Shown here: piece after piece, positions 12,183-24,472 of the stretch
Layout of the letters: each line of letters starts with the position of its first letter
Numbering within the stretch: position 1 is the first letter of the stretch
NCBI GenBank assembly: GCA_034440615.1
Contig: JAOTOM010004004.1
Location: 132,501-196,500 of the forward strand
Length of the DNA stretch: 64,000 nucleotides
Source: Ashinkailepas kermadecensis
Taxonomy: Eukaryota > Arthropoda > Thecostraca > Neolepadidae
Direction of reading: 5' to 3'
The notes under the pieces: generated by a model
The model's input: only the letters and a program-made list of their open reading frames with translations
What the model was told of the DNA's origin: nothing
Databases searched by the model: none
Program-made: the position numbers and the translations under genes

Positions 12183-13888
12183 GCCAGGTGACGCCAGGTG
12201 ACAGCCAGGTGACGCCAGGTGACAGCCAGGTGACGCCAGGTGACGCCAGGTGACAGCCAGGTGACGCCAGGTGACAGCCAGGTGACGCCAGGTGACAGCC
12301 AGGTGACGCCAGGTGACAGCCAGGTGACGCCAGGTGACGCCAGGTGACAGCCAGGTGACAGCCAGGTGACAGCCAGGTGACAGCCAGGTGACAGCCAGGT
12401 GACAGCCAGGTGACAGCCAGGTGACGCCAGGTGACAGCCAGGTGACAGCCAGGTGACGCCAGGTGACAGCCAGGTGACAGCCAGGTGACGCCAGGTGACG
12501 CCAGGTGACAGCCAGGTGACAGCCAGGTGACGCCAGGTGACAGCCAGGTGACAGCCAGGTGACGCCAGGTGACAGCCAGGTGACGCCAGGTGACAGCCAG
12601 GTGACAGCCAGGTGACAGCCAGGTGACGCCAGGTGACAGCCAGGTGACGCCAGGTGACAGCCAGGTGACGCCAGGTGACGCCAGGTGACAGCCAGGTGAC
12701 AGCCAGGTGACGCCAGGTGACGCCAGGTGACGCCAGGTGACGCCAGGTGACAGCCAGGTGACAGCCAGGTGACAGCCAGGTGACGCCAGGTGACGCCAGG
12801 TGACAGCCAGGTGACGCCAGGTGACGCCAGGTGACGCCAGGTGACAGCCAGGTGACGCCAGGTGACGCCAGGTGACAGCCAGGTGACAGCCAGGTGACAG
12901 CCAGGTGACGCCAGGTGACGCCAGGTGACAGCCAGGTGACGCCAGGTGACGCCAGGTGACAGCCAGGTGACGCCAGGTGACAGCCAGGTGACGCCAGGTG
13001 ACAGCCAGGGGACAGCCAGGTGACAGCCAGGTGACAGCCAGGTGACAGCCAGGTGACAGCCAGGTGACAGCCAGGTGACGCCAGGTGACGCCAGGTGACG
13101 CCAGGTGACGCCAGGTGACAGCCAGGTGACGCCAGGTGACGCCAGGTGACAGCCAGGTGACGCCAGGTGAAGCCAGGTGACAGCCAGGTGACAGCCAGGT
13201 GACAGTCAGGTGACAGCCAGGTGACGCCAGGTGACAGCCAGGTGACGCCAGGTGACAGCCAGGTGACGCCAGGTGACAGCCAGGTGACGCCAGGTGACAG
13301 CCAGGTGACGCCAGGTGACAGCCAGGTGACGCCAGGTGACAGCCAGGTGACGCCAGGTGACAGCCAGGTGACAGCCAGGTGACAGGCAGGTGACAGCCAG
13401 GTGACAGCCAGGTGACGCCAGGTGACAGCCAGGTGACGCCAGGTGACAGCCAGGTGACGCCAGGTGACAGCCAGGTGACAGCCAGGTGACAGCCAGGTGA
13501 CAGCCAGGTGACAGCCAGGTGACGCCAGGTGACAGCCAGGTGACGCCAGGTGACAGCCAGGTGACGCCAGGTGACAGCCAGGTGACGCCAGGTGACGCCA
13601 GGTGACAGCCAGGTGACAGCCAGGTGACAGCCAGGTGACAGCCAGGTGACAGCCAGGTGACAGCCAGGTGACGCCAGGTGACGCCAGGTGACAGCCAGGT
13701 GACGCCAGGTGACGCCAGGTGACGCCAGGTGACGCCAGGTGACGCCAGGTGACAGCCAGGTGACGCCAGGTGACGCCAGGTGACAGCCAGGTGACAGCCA
13801 GGTGACGCCAGGTGACGCCAGGTGACGCCAGGTGACGCCAGGTGACAGCCAGGTGACGCCAGGTGACAGCCAGGTGACAGCCAGGTGT
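12183..13888. repeat. CAGGTGAC 10/11-bp minisatellite, about 160 units
   Basis: The array is a string of two unit types, GCCAGGTGAC (10 bp) and AGCCAGGTGAC (11 bp), in an irregular order across 1.7 kb, with only a handful of point variants (for example AGGGGAC and AGGCAGG). Every unit holds a CAGGTG E-box. The minus strand is stop-free in all three frames. It begins within 10 bp of the inferred exon 3 donor. Confidence 0.97.
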
Positions 13889-13895
13889 AGCGTAC

Positions 13896-14367
13896 CTCGG
13901 CCAGCGCTCCGCTGCTATAGAGCACAGATCCGCCGGCGACATACCTGACAGCGGCGCCGCCACGAACAGAGCGCCGGCCGGCAGCGTCGCGCACCGGTCC
14001 CGACTCCTGGCGCGACCCATCAGACGCGCGTACAGCTGGCGGCCGCGGCTGCGACCCAGCGTCGTCGGCTGCAGCAGCTCCCGTGACGTGTGTGTCACCT
14101 CCTCGTCGAAGCAGCCGCTCTGTACGGCCCGCACCACGGCCGCAGCGCCGCCGCCGCCGCCGTCGCCGTTGCTGTGACGTTGGGCCGCCCGGGCCGGGCT
14201 GAACGCGTGTCGAGACGCGTGCGGCGACTTGAGCAGACTCAGACACTTGGTGAACGACTTGGGCAGCGAGCGTGAGTAGCCGCCCAGGCTGTCGACGTAG
14301 TCCTGCACTCGGCGACGCTCCGCGCTAGAGTCGCGTGCCGGCGACACCATGCCCGGCACGCGCATGG
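13896..14367 (-). CDS. Inferred exon 3 of the long minus-strand gene
   Basis: This minus-strand exon encodes about 157 residues of unique sequence. Readable stretches are VQDYVDSLGGYSRSLPKSFT, then LLKSPHASRHAFSPA, a Gly/Ala-rich run and LGRSRGRQLYARLMGRARS. The 5' boundary is placed at GCTACGCCAG|CC because this joins exon 2 in phase (one base carried over, two supplied here). Its pyrimidine tract is poor, so this is the weakest splice site. The 3' boundary is GAG|GTACGC, leaving phase 2. No family was recognised. The basic, Ser-rich character resembles exon 1. An ATG at 14386 or 14365 could instead start an independent coding exon. The exon lies between a 57-bp minisatellite (upstream) and the CAGGTGAC array (downstream). 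Confidence 0.55.
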
Positions 14368-14395
14368 CTGGCGTAGCGTCGGTCACGACGCGTGC

Positions 14396-14930
14396 TTCGG
14401 CTCAGTCACACCGGAGTGTCCTCGGCCCGAGAAAGTTGTACTGACACGTGAACTCGGCTCAGTCAGACCGGAGCGTCCTCGGTCCGAGGAAGGTGTACTG
14501 ACACGTGAACTCGGCTCAGTCAGACCGGAGCGTCCTCGGCCCGAGGAAGTTGTACTGACACGTGAACTCGGCTCAGTCAGACCGGAGCGTCCTCGGTCCG
14601 AGGAAGGTGTACTGACACGTGAACTCGGCTCAGTCAGACCGGAGCGTCCTCGGTCCGAGGAAGTTGTACTGACACGTGAACTCGGCTCAGTCAGACCGGA
14701 GTGTCCTCGGTCCGAGGAAGGTGTACTGACACGTGAACTCGGCTCAGTCAGACCGGAGTGTCCTCGGCCCGAGGAAGTTGTACTGACACGTGAACTCGGC
14801 TCAGTCAGACCGGAGTGTCCTCGGCCCGAGAAAGTTGTACTGATACGTGAACTCGGCTCAGTCAGACCGGAGCGTCCTCGGTCCGAGGAAGGTGTACTGA
14901 CACGTGAACTCGGCTCTCACGACTGCCGCC
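14396..14930. repeat. 57-bp minisatellite, about 9 copies
   Basis: Units contain CTCAGTCAGACCGGAGCGTC and TGTACTGACACGTGAACTCG. They alternate between GGTCCGAGGAAGGTG and GGCCCGAGGAAGTTG subtypes. Each has a palindromic CACGTG. The array lies immediately upstream (minus strand) of inferred exon 3. Confidence 0.95.
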
Positions 14931-16249
14931 GCCCTTTCAGTTCAGATAGATGAACACTTTCCGGTCTTCTGGTTACTACAAACCGGTCGAAAAGACTCAC
15001 TCGATTTCGATTCTGGCCGGATAAGTCAGATTTTCGAGGCGTTCTCAATGCCGGCAAGCTTTGATTGCGCAGCGTCCTCATCACACCCGTGCACGACTGA
15101 CTGAGACACGCAGGCAGCACTGAGTCAGACTGAGACACGCAGGCAGCACTGAGTCACGGCGAGCGGCCCGGCTGGGCTGGTCGGCAGTGGATCGCGTTAC
15201 GACAACCGAGTGGATCGCGTTACGACCGAGTGGATCGCGTTACAACAACGCCAGTGAGCAAGGCCAGCCGTCCGGTACCTGCAACAGGCGGTCGCACCGG
15301 ACGTTGGGTCCCACCTAGCGAGCCGTTCGATGGGCTCGGCCGTTCTGATCGAGACTGGGTCCCACCTAGCGGGCCGTTCGATGGGATCGGCCGTTCTGAC
15401 CGAGACTGCACGCTGGCCAATCAGACCATCAGACTGTGATCCAGCAGCCCCTGCCTAGTGGTCTGACGGCCGTCTGCGATGCACGGAGAAGTAGGGGATG
15501 AGGAGGGAGGGATTGATTGATTGATTATTTGGGTTTAAAGGCGCGCCGACTACAGGGTTATTTGGCGCCCATATAGGAGGGAGGGAGAGGGGGCGTGTCC
15601 GTAAACCTGGCTGACACTGGGCTACCGAGCTTCACTGGACAGACCTAAACAGCTGGTCGAGAACAGAAGCGGAGCAGAAACTGGTCTAAATTTAGACCAT
15701 CCATTCAGTTTTCGTACATGAGACTTGGAGGTAATGCAATCGTGGGAAGGAAGTTAGCGCAATCTAAAGGTAGAAATGTACTTGAACAAAACAATTAAGA
15801 TAACGGTAGACCAGCCTCTTACCATAGTACGTGCATTTAATATGTAGGAGGGCAATGGCAAACTGATACGAATAAAACACAAATGATCAACTTGCATACA
15901 AACTGCTACGGCAGTTGCAAACTACAAGTATATAACCAACGATATTCAGGGATCCATGAAAAAGTATGACAAAGTTGGGACTGCCACGCACTGATCCACT
16001 CCACACTGTCCCGACAGGCCCGCTCTCCACTGCCCGCTCTCCACTCCTTCCACGCGCTCGTCGCCACCACACAGCCTCACGTGCTCGTCGGGCCGCACTG
16101 GCGGCGCGCCGGCGCCGGCCCCGGATATTATCCGACCGGCCGGCAGGCGGCAGCACCGGCGAGCAGAAATGTGTCAGCCACGCCGGAACGACACGCACGT
16201 TCACCCAGCAGGCCAGCCGTCAGCGGGCCGCTTCCGCACGGCTTTACGG
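14931..16249. other. No gene; several small tandem duplications
   Basis: A ~30-bp repeat with GAGACACGCAGGCAGCACTG occurs twice at about 15102-15158. GTGGATCGCGTTACGAC recurs three times at about 15187-15245. A 49-bp unit with GGTCCCACCTAGCG and CGGCCGTTCTGA occurs twice at about 15307-15410. The stretch 15500-15960 is unique and non-coding. Confidence 0.55.
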
Positions 16250-17030
16250 AACAGGCCCCTCACAGCGCCACAGGACTACAACCAGCAGGGTGCCCTCACG
16301 GTGCCATAGGCCGACCCCACAGCGCCACAGGCCCACAAACAGCCGGCCGACCCTCACGGCGTCACAGGCCCACACACAGCAGGCCAGCCCTCACGGCGCC
16401 ATAGGCCGACCCCACAGCGCCACAGGCCCACAAACAGCAGGCCAGCCCTCACGGCGCCACAGGCCCACACACAGCAGGCCAGCCCTCACGGCGCCACAGG
16501 CCCACAAACAGGAGGCCGACCCTCACGGCGCCACAGGCCCACAAACAGCCGGCCGACCCTCACGGCGTCACAGGCCCACAAACAGGAGGCCGACCCTCAC
16601 GGCATCACAGGCCCACAAACAGGAGGCCGACCCCACGGCATCACAGGCCCACACACAGGAGGCCGACCCTCACGGCGCCACAGGCCCACACACAGGAGGC
16701 CGACCCTCACGGCATCACAGGCCCACACACAGCAGGCCAGCCCTCACGGCGCCACAGGCCCACACACAGGAGGCCGACCCTCACGGCATCACAGGCCCAG
16801 ACACAGCAGGCCAGCCCTCACGGCGCCACAGGCCCACACACAGGAGGCCGACCCTCACGGCATCACAGGCCCACAATCAGCCGGCCGGCCCTCACGGCGC
16901 CACAGGCCCACAAACAGCAGGCCGGCCCTCACGGCATCACAGGCCCACAAACAGCAGGCCGGCCCTCACGGCGCCACAGGCCCACAAACAGCCGGCCGGC
17001 CCTCACGGCGCCACAGGCCACACAGCCGGG
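16250..17030. repeat. 37-bp minisatellite, about 21 copies
   Basis: The unit is built from CCCTCACGGCGCCACAGGCC plus CACAAACAGCAGGCCAG-type ends. GGCGCC, GGCGTC and GGCATC variants are interspersed. The 37-bp period cycles the frame, giving a spurious ~440-codon plus-strand frame that runs into the flank. Confidence 0.94.
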
Positions 17031-18599
17031 TTCTGGCGATACTGTGCAGATGGCACGCCTCACCGCCCACGCATGGACATCAGCCACACGACGACGACAT
17101 CGGCGTTCACGCTGCCGTGGTGTGCTCGGCGTGTGCTCGGCGTGTGTTCGGCGTGTGTTCGGCGTGTCAGTCCAAGTGGTCACAGATTTACCGGGCCAGC
17201 AACCACAATCAGTGACCAGCACCTGGCAGCTTGCATTCCCACGTACAACACTATTCACCTGTTCGAACTCCACCTAAAACATCCAACAATTTGACCCTTC
17301 GCCCACAACACTATTCACCTGCTCAAGTTCTCACCAGCAACATCCGACAGCTTGACCTCTCGTCTACAACACCCACAGCTTGGAACTGTCGTCTCGAACC
17401 GGACAGCCTATGGCGTACTCAGCAGTCAGCTCATGTTTGCCTGATAAGCAATTCAGTCACAATGCTGGCGACGAGCACCATCAGCTGCGGCAGTCATCAC
17501 AACCACGGCCAGCAACTGATGGACTGATTCAGTGAAGACGCCGTTGGAAAGGCGCTACAAACTAGGCCACAGTAATTTCAACACAGGGTAAGCGGTTGCA
17601 TCAGAATTTCGAGATCTTCATGTTCGCCATTCAATTGAACAATATTCGGTATTATACTAGCAAATGTTGAACAAATTAATAAATACAAACAAATTAACAA
17701 TCTTGAGTGATATATTGCACAATGTGCTGCAGGTATATACGTGTATATATTCGCTTCAATAACGTAAGCATGTAATCGGGGGTGCAATATTACAATCTGG
17801 CTACGTTTTCAGGTCAAACGACAAACACAAAAATTGGAGTATGAGAAAGGTGTCCAAGGCACCAAGTACATACGAAAACAGTTTCCAAGCACATAAGAGG
17901 CAGCTTTCTGGGCACTGAATCACGTGCATTGAATTGGTGATAGATTACCATGCTGGTATCGGAAAATATGTTAAATAATACAAGTTAGTTAAGTCTTCAA
18001 AACACGTAAATCTGTTACCTTGGAAGCGAAGGAAGGTAGAAATCATGACGGGAGTAACGGAAAATTATCCACCAATGAACCCAGTAAGTCAAGAAAAACA
18101 AATGAATTCGGGGAGCGTAGAAAAACGTAAAGAGCAAATCAGTCTACCCTCCTCCCAATACACTGGAAGGCACAAGAAGCAAGCACACAAACGCTGACAG
18201 ATATGTACTTACATAAACCTCGTTTTCACATCCTATGTCAAGCAACGTAATGTAATTTTTCCATTTCTTTGCAGTACCAATGGCATCTGCATATATTCCT
18301 CCGATCTAATATAAATCATTTTGGCTTCATGCTGGAGCCAAACTGGTATGAGGACACTGCACCGTTTGACAGCCATGCCGATCGGTGGGGCCTGTTTCAC
18401 TACCAAGGAGAGTCAAGGCACTGACAAGGAGTGGCTCGACCACGACCGCTGCCAACACGCATCATTAGCAGTAGTGGCGCCGATAACATTCCTGTGTCAG
18501 CTCGTGTCGTCATCACGCCGCGCCCGCCTCTCCTTAAACGGATCGACGGACAAGGAGACAGTGGCCGGAACGCTATTCATCTCGAGATTACGCGGCCGG
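17031..18599. other. No gene; short ~63-bp duplication
   Basis: At about 17225-17390, two to three diverged copies contain ACAACACTATTCACCTG and CATCC(A/G)ACA-TTGACC. From 17550 to 18320 the sequence is AT-rich and unique, with no coding evidence. Confidence 0.5.
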
Positions 18600-18950
18600 A
18601 GCGACCGGGGCGCTATACACCCGGAGATCGCGCCGTTGGAGAGACTGGAGCGGAACACACCCGGAGATCGCGCGGTGGGAGAGACTGGAGCGGAACACAC
18701 ACGGAGATCGCGTGGTGGGAGAGACTGGAGCAGAACACACCCGGAGATCGCGCGGTGGGAGAGACTGGAGCGGAACACACCCGGAGATCGCGCCGTGGGA
18801 GAGACTGGAGCGGAGATGCCCGGAGATCGCGCGGTGGGAAAGACTGGAGCGGAACACACCCGTAGATCGCGCCGTGGGAGAGACTGGAGCGGAACACACC
18901 CGGAGATCGCGTGGTGGGAACGACTGGAGCGATCCGCAGCTGGAGATCGC
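18600..18950. repeat. 40-bp minisatellite, 9 copies
   Basis: The unit contains CCGGAGATCGCGCGGTGGGA and GAGACTGGAGCGGAACACAC. A smaller 22-24-bp array with CACGGCCGGAACACCGCGAG follows at about 19050-19122. Confidence 0.94.
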
Positions 18951-20395
18951 GCGTGCCGACCGGACCCACAGATCACAACGCCGACCGCAATAGAAAGCTG
19001 CGACCGGCGACACGGCGTGCCGTCCGGAGCACAGGCTGCTCGGCACGGCCGGAACACCGCCAGGCCACGGCCGGAACACCGCGAGGCCACGGCCGGAACA
19101 CCGCGAGGCCACGGCCGGAACACATCGCAGCAGCTTCGCCACCCGACCGTTCTCAATTTACAGCCGCACGACGAGGCAATCGAGTGGACAGTGGGCGGCG
19201 TGCTGCGGCCATCTACCGGCGCCGTCATCGCACCCGGCGCCGATTAGCACCCGCATAAATAATTCGCGCGATTGCGCCGGCGCCGCTTAATGGCTTAGTC
19301 GGGGTACCGGAGCGTGGGCTCCGACAGGTGGGCGGCTACACCGTGTCACGACCGAGTCCTCCGGCTGTGAAAACCATCGGTTAACGCACACTGAACTGGC
19401 CACGAGCGTCATGGAAGCGGCCGTTGCGACTGCATGATTGGATCGTTACGGTGCCGATCGGCACCGCCCCGCCTCCATCTGCTCACGTATAGGGCATCGC
19501 CGATCACGTTGCATCATAGCCGCCGACTGCGCAGCAGCCGGCCGACCGCACCCCACGGCCACTGGCGCGCACATCGTCCTCTAGACGACCTCTAGCCAGA
19601 CCACAGGCGGTGTCTGGGCGAGCAAACAACATTAGATCTGGAACCGACCCCCCACCCCAGCGTTGGCTGCTTAACGTCAGCGGAGCCCGAGGTTATGGAA
19701 GGACTACAATACATGCGTGCACCGTTGATATATACGTACAGAACGCATCATGAGTAATTAGTTTGTAGTTGCTCGATGAATAGGGGTTGTTCAACTGGAG
19801 GGTGTCTCCAGTATTTCCATGAGCTTATTACTACAATTACAGACGCTGCAGAACACAGATAGAACCCCCGTTATAGCTCCAAATATTTGTCCGTGGGTTC
19901 AAGAGCTCTGTTGGATGCATTGTGTCCTTCTGAACGAATACTTCGGCATCCCGGATAGCGGAATAAGCACGTAAGAGCAAGAAGCTGCTTATAGATTAAC
20001 GAACGAGTAGACCCTTCATTAGCACTGAAAACTCTTCTACTAAGCTTGGAGTTATCACTTCGAAATGCATTGAGCAATGCATTCATCATGCATTGCTTTC
20101 ATCATGCGTTCATCTCCTAGATATACAGATCACACACAGGGAGACCAACGTAACTAGATGGAAGAGGCAGGAATCACGGTCTCTGCCATGGAACAACCAA
20201 TACGGCACACTCGAGGGTATTTTCTGCATCGCCGGTCCCAGACAGACAGCCGGACATTCAGCTGTTGTTTGCATGCGCCTGCTAGTGGCATTGTGTCGAT
20301 TCAAGCGCTTCACACGCGGGGTGGCTAGGACGACGCTTTGTGGCGTCTTGAACATATGGAGCCGTCGCGACAATCACAGCTCAATATAGCCATGT
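18951..20395. other. Mostly unique stretch, no gene
   Basis: Apart from the short CGGCCGGAACACCG repeats near 19050-19122, nothing recognisable is present. Open frames at 19871-20389 have no supporting splice or domain evidence. Confidence 0.5.
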
Positions 20396-21640
20396 CGACC
20401 GGCCGCTACACCACGTCATCGTCCTAGTGTGGCTCTGATCCTCGTGTGCCGACCGGCCGCTACACCACGACATCGTCCTAGTGTGGCTCAGATCCTCGTG
20501 TGCCGACCGGCCGCTACACCACGACATCGTCCTAGTGTGGCTCAGATCCTCGTGTGCCGACCGGCCGCTACACCACGACATCGTCCTAGTGTGGCTCAGA
20601 TCCTCGTGTGCCGACCGGCCGCTACACCACGACATCGTCCTAGTGTGGCTCAGATCCTCGTGTGCCGACCGGCCGCTACACCACGTCATCGTCCTAGTGT
20701 GGCTCCGATCCTGGTGTGCCGACCGGCCGCTACACCACGACATCGTCCTAGTGTGGCTCAGATCCTCGTGTGCCGACCGGCCGCTACACCACGTCATCGT
20801 CCTAGTGTGGCTCTGATCCTGGCGTGCCGACCGGCCGCTACACCATGTCATCGTCCTAGTGTGGCTCTGATCCTCGTGTGCCGACCGGCCGCTACACCAC
20901 GACATCGTCCTAGTGTGGCTCTGATCCTGGCGTGCCGACCGGCCGCTACACCACGACATCGTCCTAGTGTGGCTCTGATCCTCGTGTGCCGACCGGCCGC
21001 TACACCACGTCATCGTCCTAGTGTGGCTCTGATCCTCGTGTGCCGACCGGGCCGCTACACCACGACATCGTCCTAGTGTGGCTCCGATCCTCGTGTGCCG
21101 ACCGGCCGCTACACCACGACATCGTCCTAGTGTGGCTCTGATCCTGGTGTGCCGACCGGCCGCTACACCACGTCATCGTCCTAGTGTGGCTCCGATCCTC
21201 GTGTGCCGACCGGCCGCTACACCATGTCATCGTCCTAGTGTGGCTCTGATCCTCGTGTGCCGACCGGGCCGCTACACCACGACGTCGTCCTAGTGTGGCT
21301 CTGATCCTATGTGCGACCGGCCGCTACACCATGTCATCGTCCTAGTGTGGCTCTGATCCTCGTGTGCCGACCGGGCCGCTACACCACGACGTCGTCCTAG
21401 TGTGGCTCTGATCCTCGTGTGCCGACCGGCCGCTACACCACGACATCGTCCTAGTGTGGCTCTGATCCTCGTGTGCCGACCGGCCGCTACACCACGACAT
21501 CGTCCTAGTGTGGCTCTGATCCTCGTGTGCCGACCGGCCGCTACACCACGACATCGTCCTAGTGTGGCTCAGATCCTCGTGTGCCGACCGGCCGCTACAC
21601 CACGACATCGTCTTAGTGTGGCTCCGATCCTCGTGTGCGG
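20396..21640. repeat. 54-bp minisatellite, about 23 copies
   Basis: The unit contains CGACCGGCCGCTACACCACG, CATCGTCCTAGTGTGGCTC and GATCCTCGTGTGC. The 18-codon period keeps both strands open for hundreds of codons. Two single-G insertions (CCGGGCCGC) and one shortened copy near 21305 interrupt the frames. There are no unique coding flanks. Confidence 0.96.
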
Positions 21641-22090
21641 TTCCTGCAATGTGCACCTCTGCCCCATAAGGTTTGCTAAGGCTGCGGCAGCGGGCACCGC
21701 ACGCAGTTCCGCGCACCCGAGCAGCTCTTTGGCAGGCAATTTGCATATTTCTGGCCGGCCTAATGACGTTCTTCCTGGACGGCGGAATTCGGTAGTTACA
21801 GGTCGAGCCGGTGTCGCAGAAATCAGGCCGACTTCGCGGAACCTGACGGCGGGAACAATCGGGATCGGGCTGGCGGCAGACATGGTGCAGTAGAGACGGA
21901 CGGGAACAATGGGGATGGCGCTGGCGGCAGACGTGATGCAGCAGAGACGTTGTTGTTGTTGTTGCTGCGTTTGATCAGCCTACCACCTTGAGGTGATATC
22001 GGCTGTTTACGATTGAAGAGAAGTCTAGTTGAGAGGTCGTGGTCCGGGCGGTGGCGGAGTGGAGTGGGGGTGGGGGTACGGTCATCGCCG
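21641..22090. other. No gene; 50-bp duplication and GTT run
   Basis: A ~50-bp unit containing CGGGAACAAT and CTGGCGGCAGAC is duplicated at about 21850-21950. It is followed by a GTT trinucleotide run at about 21950-21966. Confidence 0.55.
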
Positions 22091-22099
22091 CTTTCAAGG

Positions 22100-22430
22100 G
22101 TCAAGGGTCATCAATTCAGGTTAGAAAAGTCACGGTGAAGGACAATTAAGCGACACCAGGTGTTCAGTGAAATGGTTGATCAATGGAATAGGCTGTCTGC
22201 TCATGTTGTGGGAAGTTCCTCATTGAATGTATATGGACATAGGGTTGACACATTTTTTAGGTTTGAGAACCTTGCTTTTGAGTTCTAATTAGTGGTGTAT
22301 GGGGTGAGATTTATGCAGGAAAGGCCCCTTTAAGCAGACATGGATGGAGTTTGAAAATCAATGATGGGGCACTCGATCCACGCGGGATCGATTAAATAGG
22401 GCTAGATAGGTAGGTAGATAGGTATTGGTA
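22100..22430 (+). pseudogene. 3' end of a CR1/L2-type LINE
   Basis: The plus-strand frame ending with the stop at 22286-22288 reads RTIKRHQVFSEMVDQWNRLS, then AHVVGSSSLN and HRVDTFF. This is the familiar C-terminal tail of many LINE reverse transcriptases (FS.RVV..WN.LP..VV...S...FK..LD). One in-frame stop lies upstream, near 22127. About 100 bp after the stop codon are short GATAGGTA repeats (about 22397-22430), as seen at the 3' ends of CR1/L2 elements. It is 5'-truncated and dead. Clade assignment is by motif only. Confidence 0.6.
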
Positions 22431-24361
22431 GGCGTGTAGGATGATTGTGGATATTCATTTGGAATTTAGAACGTGGTATTGGTTGGCACGTTGAGCATCT
22501 TTTGTCCAGGCTTATAGTATTTTCCCGTTACAGGCTTAACCCGGAGCGGCCCCTGTTGTACTTATTAAGTCTGAACAATTTATGACTTGATGACTTTATG
22601 ACACTATGAACTGTATTTACTGGACACTATGAACAGGACCTTGCTTTTATCTGATCTATGTTTTCCCGGAAGTCAGCGGATCAGCGATGTGCAAGAACCA
22701 CGGCTGCAACCAGCCAACTCAGAACTGTTCCTGCCCACTGGGCATGCACCAAACGTTTATCGGTCACCCGCGGCCTGCCCACCGGGCATGCACCAAACGT
22801 TTATCGGTCACCCGCGGCCTGCCCACCGTGCATGCACCGTTTGGTGCACTTCATCGCCGACTCGCCCCTTGAACATTACCTGCTCATTTCTCCATTAGTC
22901 AGCCATCATCCTTGCGTAGGCAGTGGCGCAGCCCTGCCCGGGCCAGCATTTGGTCCTCGGCGTTTGTATCAGCCTCCACTGATCACGGGCCTTTCCCATC
23001 GGAATGTTACCCCCCCTCCCATCGAGACGCAGTCGGTCGCCTCCCTCTTACATGAGCACCCTCTACATACTACCCCTCTCGTCGCCCGTCGGCCAACCAT
23101 CGGCTGTCATCCCTTCCGTCCTCCGTCGGCCAAAGATCGTACCGCCACGGTCCCAATGTGCGGGGCAAGTGCAAGTCTCCCCCTGCCTGTGCCACGGCCG
23201 CGCCGACCGCCTCACCCAACCTACCTGATATAATTTGAATTCTGCCGACACCTGTTGAAGACGTTATGACCGCGGGCGGCGCGCGGGATGCCGCGAGATG
23301 GGCGGTCCTGACCTCGGGCGGCCAGTGATGAGCGCCGACATACCTAGCCGCCGCCACGGCGCGGGTGCGCGGCCGCCCAACACGCTCACGCCGACTTTTG
23401 TTTAGTGTGAACACGGTGAGGCTACACTGGGAGTCTTCTTAGCACAAAACCAGCGTCAGGACGCGTCGCGGCACACCCACAATGACGCGTCCCAGGGGTG
23501 GCGACCGAAGATTAGAACAAATCGAACAGGTTACAACAGAAGGATTTTCAACATTTCGTTGCAAAATCATTACTTGCTGCCTGAAAGGTGTGGCAATAGG
23601 AAGCGGGAGTTTATGCGGAGATATACAGAAATGAACGGTGACGGTAGGTCCAGATCAGGGAATTGTCGGCGCCTGCTTGGCTTGGCCACTTCGCAGTGCA
23701 GTCCAGGCGAGTAACATAAAACACGGACACGTGTCGGACAAGTGACGATTGGTATGTCTTTCGGGGGTTAATGGTCCGCTAAATGTTGTTGATCCCACCC
23801 ACGCACCCAAGGTCTTATTTCCTACGTACCTAAGCTTAGCACTCTCTCCCCGATACCTCTCCGATTCTCTCTCCGCTACCTCTTAGATTCTCTCTCCGAT
23901 ACCACATCCTACACAAAACACGCTTAGTTGGCAGAATCTATCAAAGCTGCATTTAAATGCACCAAGTCATTTTGACGATTCCTTCTCAACAAATCTTTCT
24001 CAACCTTTTCCTAATCTGGTAGTTCATGGTGTATATTCCCATATGCCAGTCACCTGGAGGGCTTCTTTCTCGTAGCGGCGGAACTAATGTGCGGATTAAA
24101 ATAGCATGAGGTGCAATGTCATAATTGTCCCAAAAATCATGGTGTTAATTTCGTTTTGCTGACTTCGAGATCACCGATAGCGTTCAAGATCAGGTTAAGT
24201 AAGAAGAGGTCGAATATTTCTGGAACATGTGCTTAGCTCATAAAACTGTGCCTGATGGCGACTCGTAGTCGTACAAGCTTATATAGAAGGAAATGTTACA
24301 TGGATGCGGTCAATCTACGTCGAGGTCAAATGAGGTCGTATGAGGTTACTGCGCATTTTAT
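22431..24361. other. Mostly unique stretch, no gene
   Basis: A 44-bp unit with GGGCATGCACCAAACG and TTTATCGGTCACCCGCGG repeats about 2.5 times at about 22741-22835. Pyrimidine-rich repeats of TCTCTCCGATACC/TTCTCTCTCCG lie at about 23840-23905. No coding region is supported. Confidence 0.5.
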
Positions 24362-24472
24362 ATAACTGCTATACAGCTGCTATGAAGTTGCTATGCAGCT
24401 GCTACACAGTTGCTATGCAGCTGCTATATAGCTGTCATACAGCTGTTATACAGCTGCTATGCAGCTGCTATA
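24362..24472. repeat. 11-bp (CAGCTGCTATG)n minisatellite, 10 copies
   Basis: Units are variants of CAGCTGCTATG; about seven retain the CAGCTG E-box palindrome. The variability suggests an old array. Confidence 0.85.

Noticed and set aside
11966..13888. Continuation of exon 3 into an ~800-codon frame
   Set aside because: All three minus frames are open through the CAGGTGAC array. A donor-like GAG|GTACGC precedes it, so it is treated as intron.
15966..17294. 442-codon plus-strand frame
   Set aside because: Mostly the 37-bp array. The flanking residues show no motif or splice signal.
20381..21893. Open frames of 100-215 codons on both strands
   Set aside because: Simply the 18-codon period of the 54-bp minisatellite.
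22921..22940. Another CAGTGGCGCAGCC, like the 10161 MITE end
   Set aside because: No inverted partner and no 8-bp duplication found nearby.
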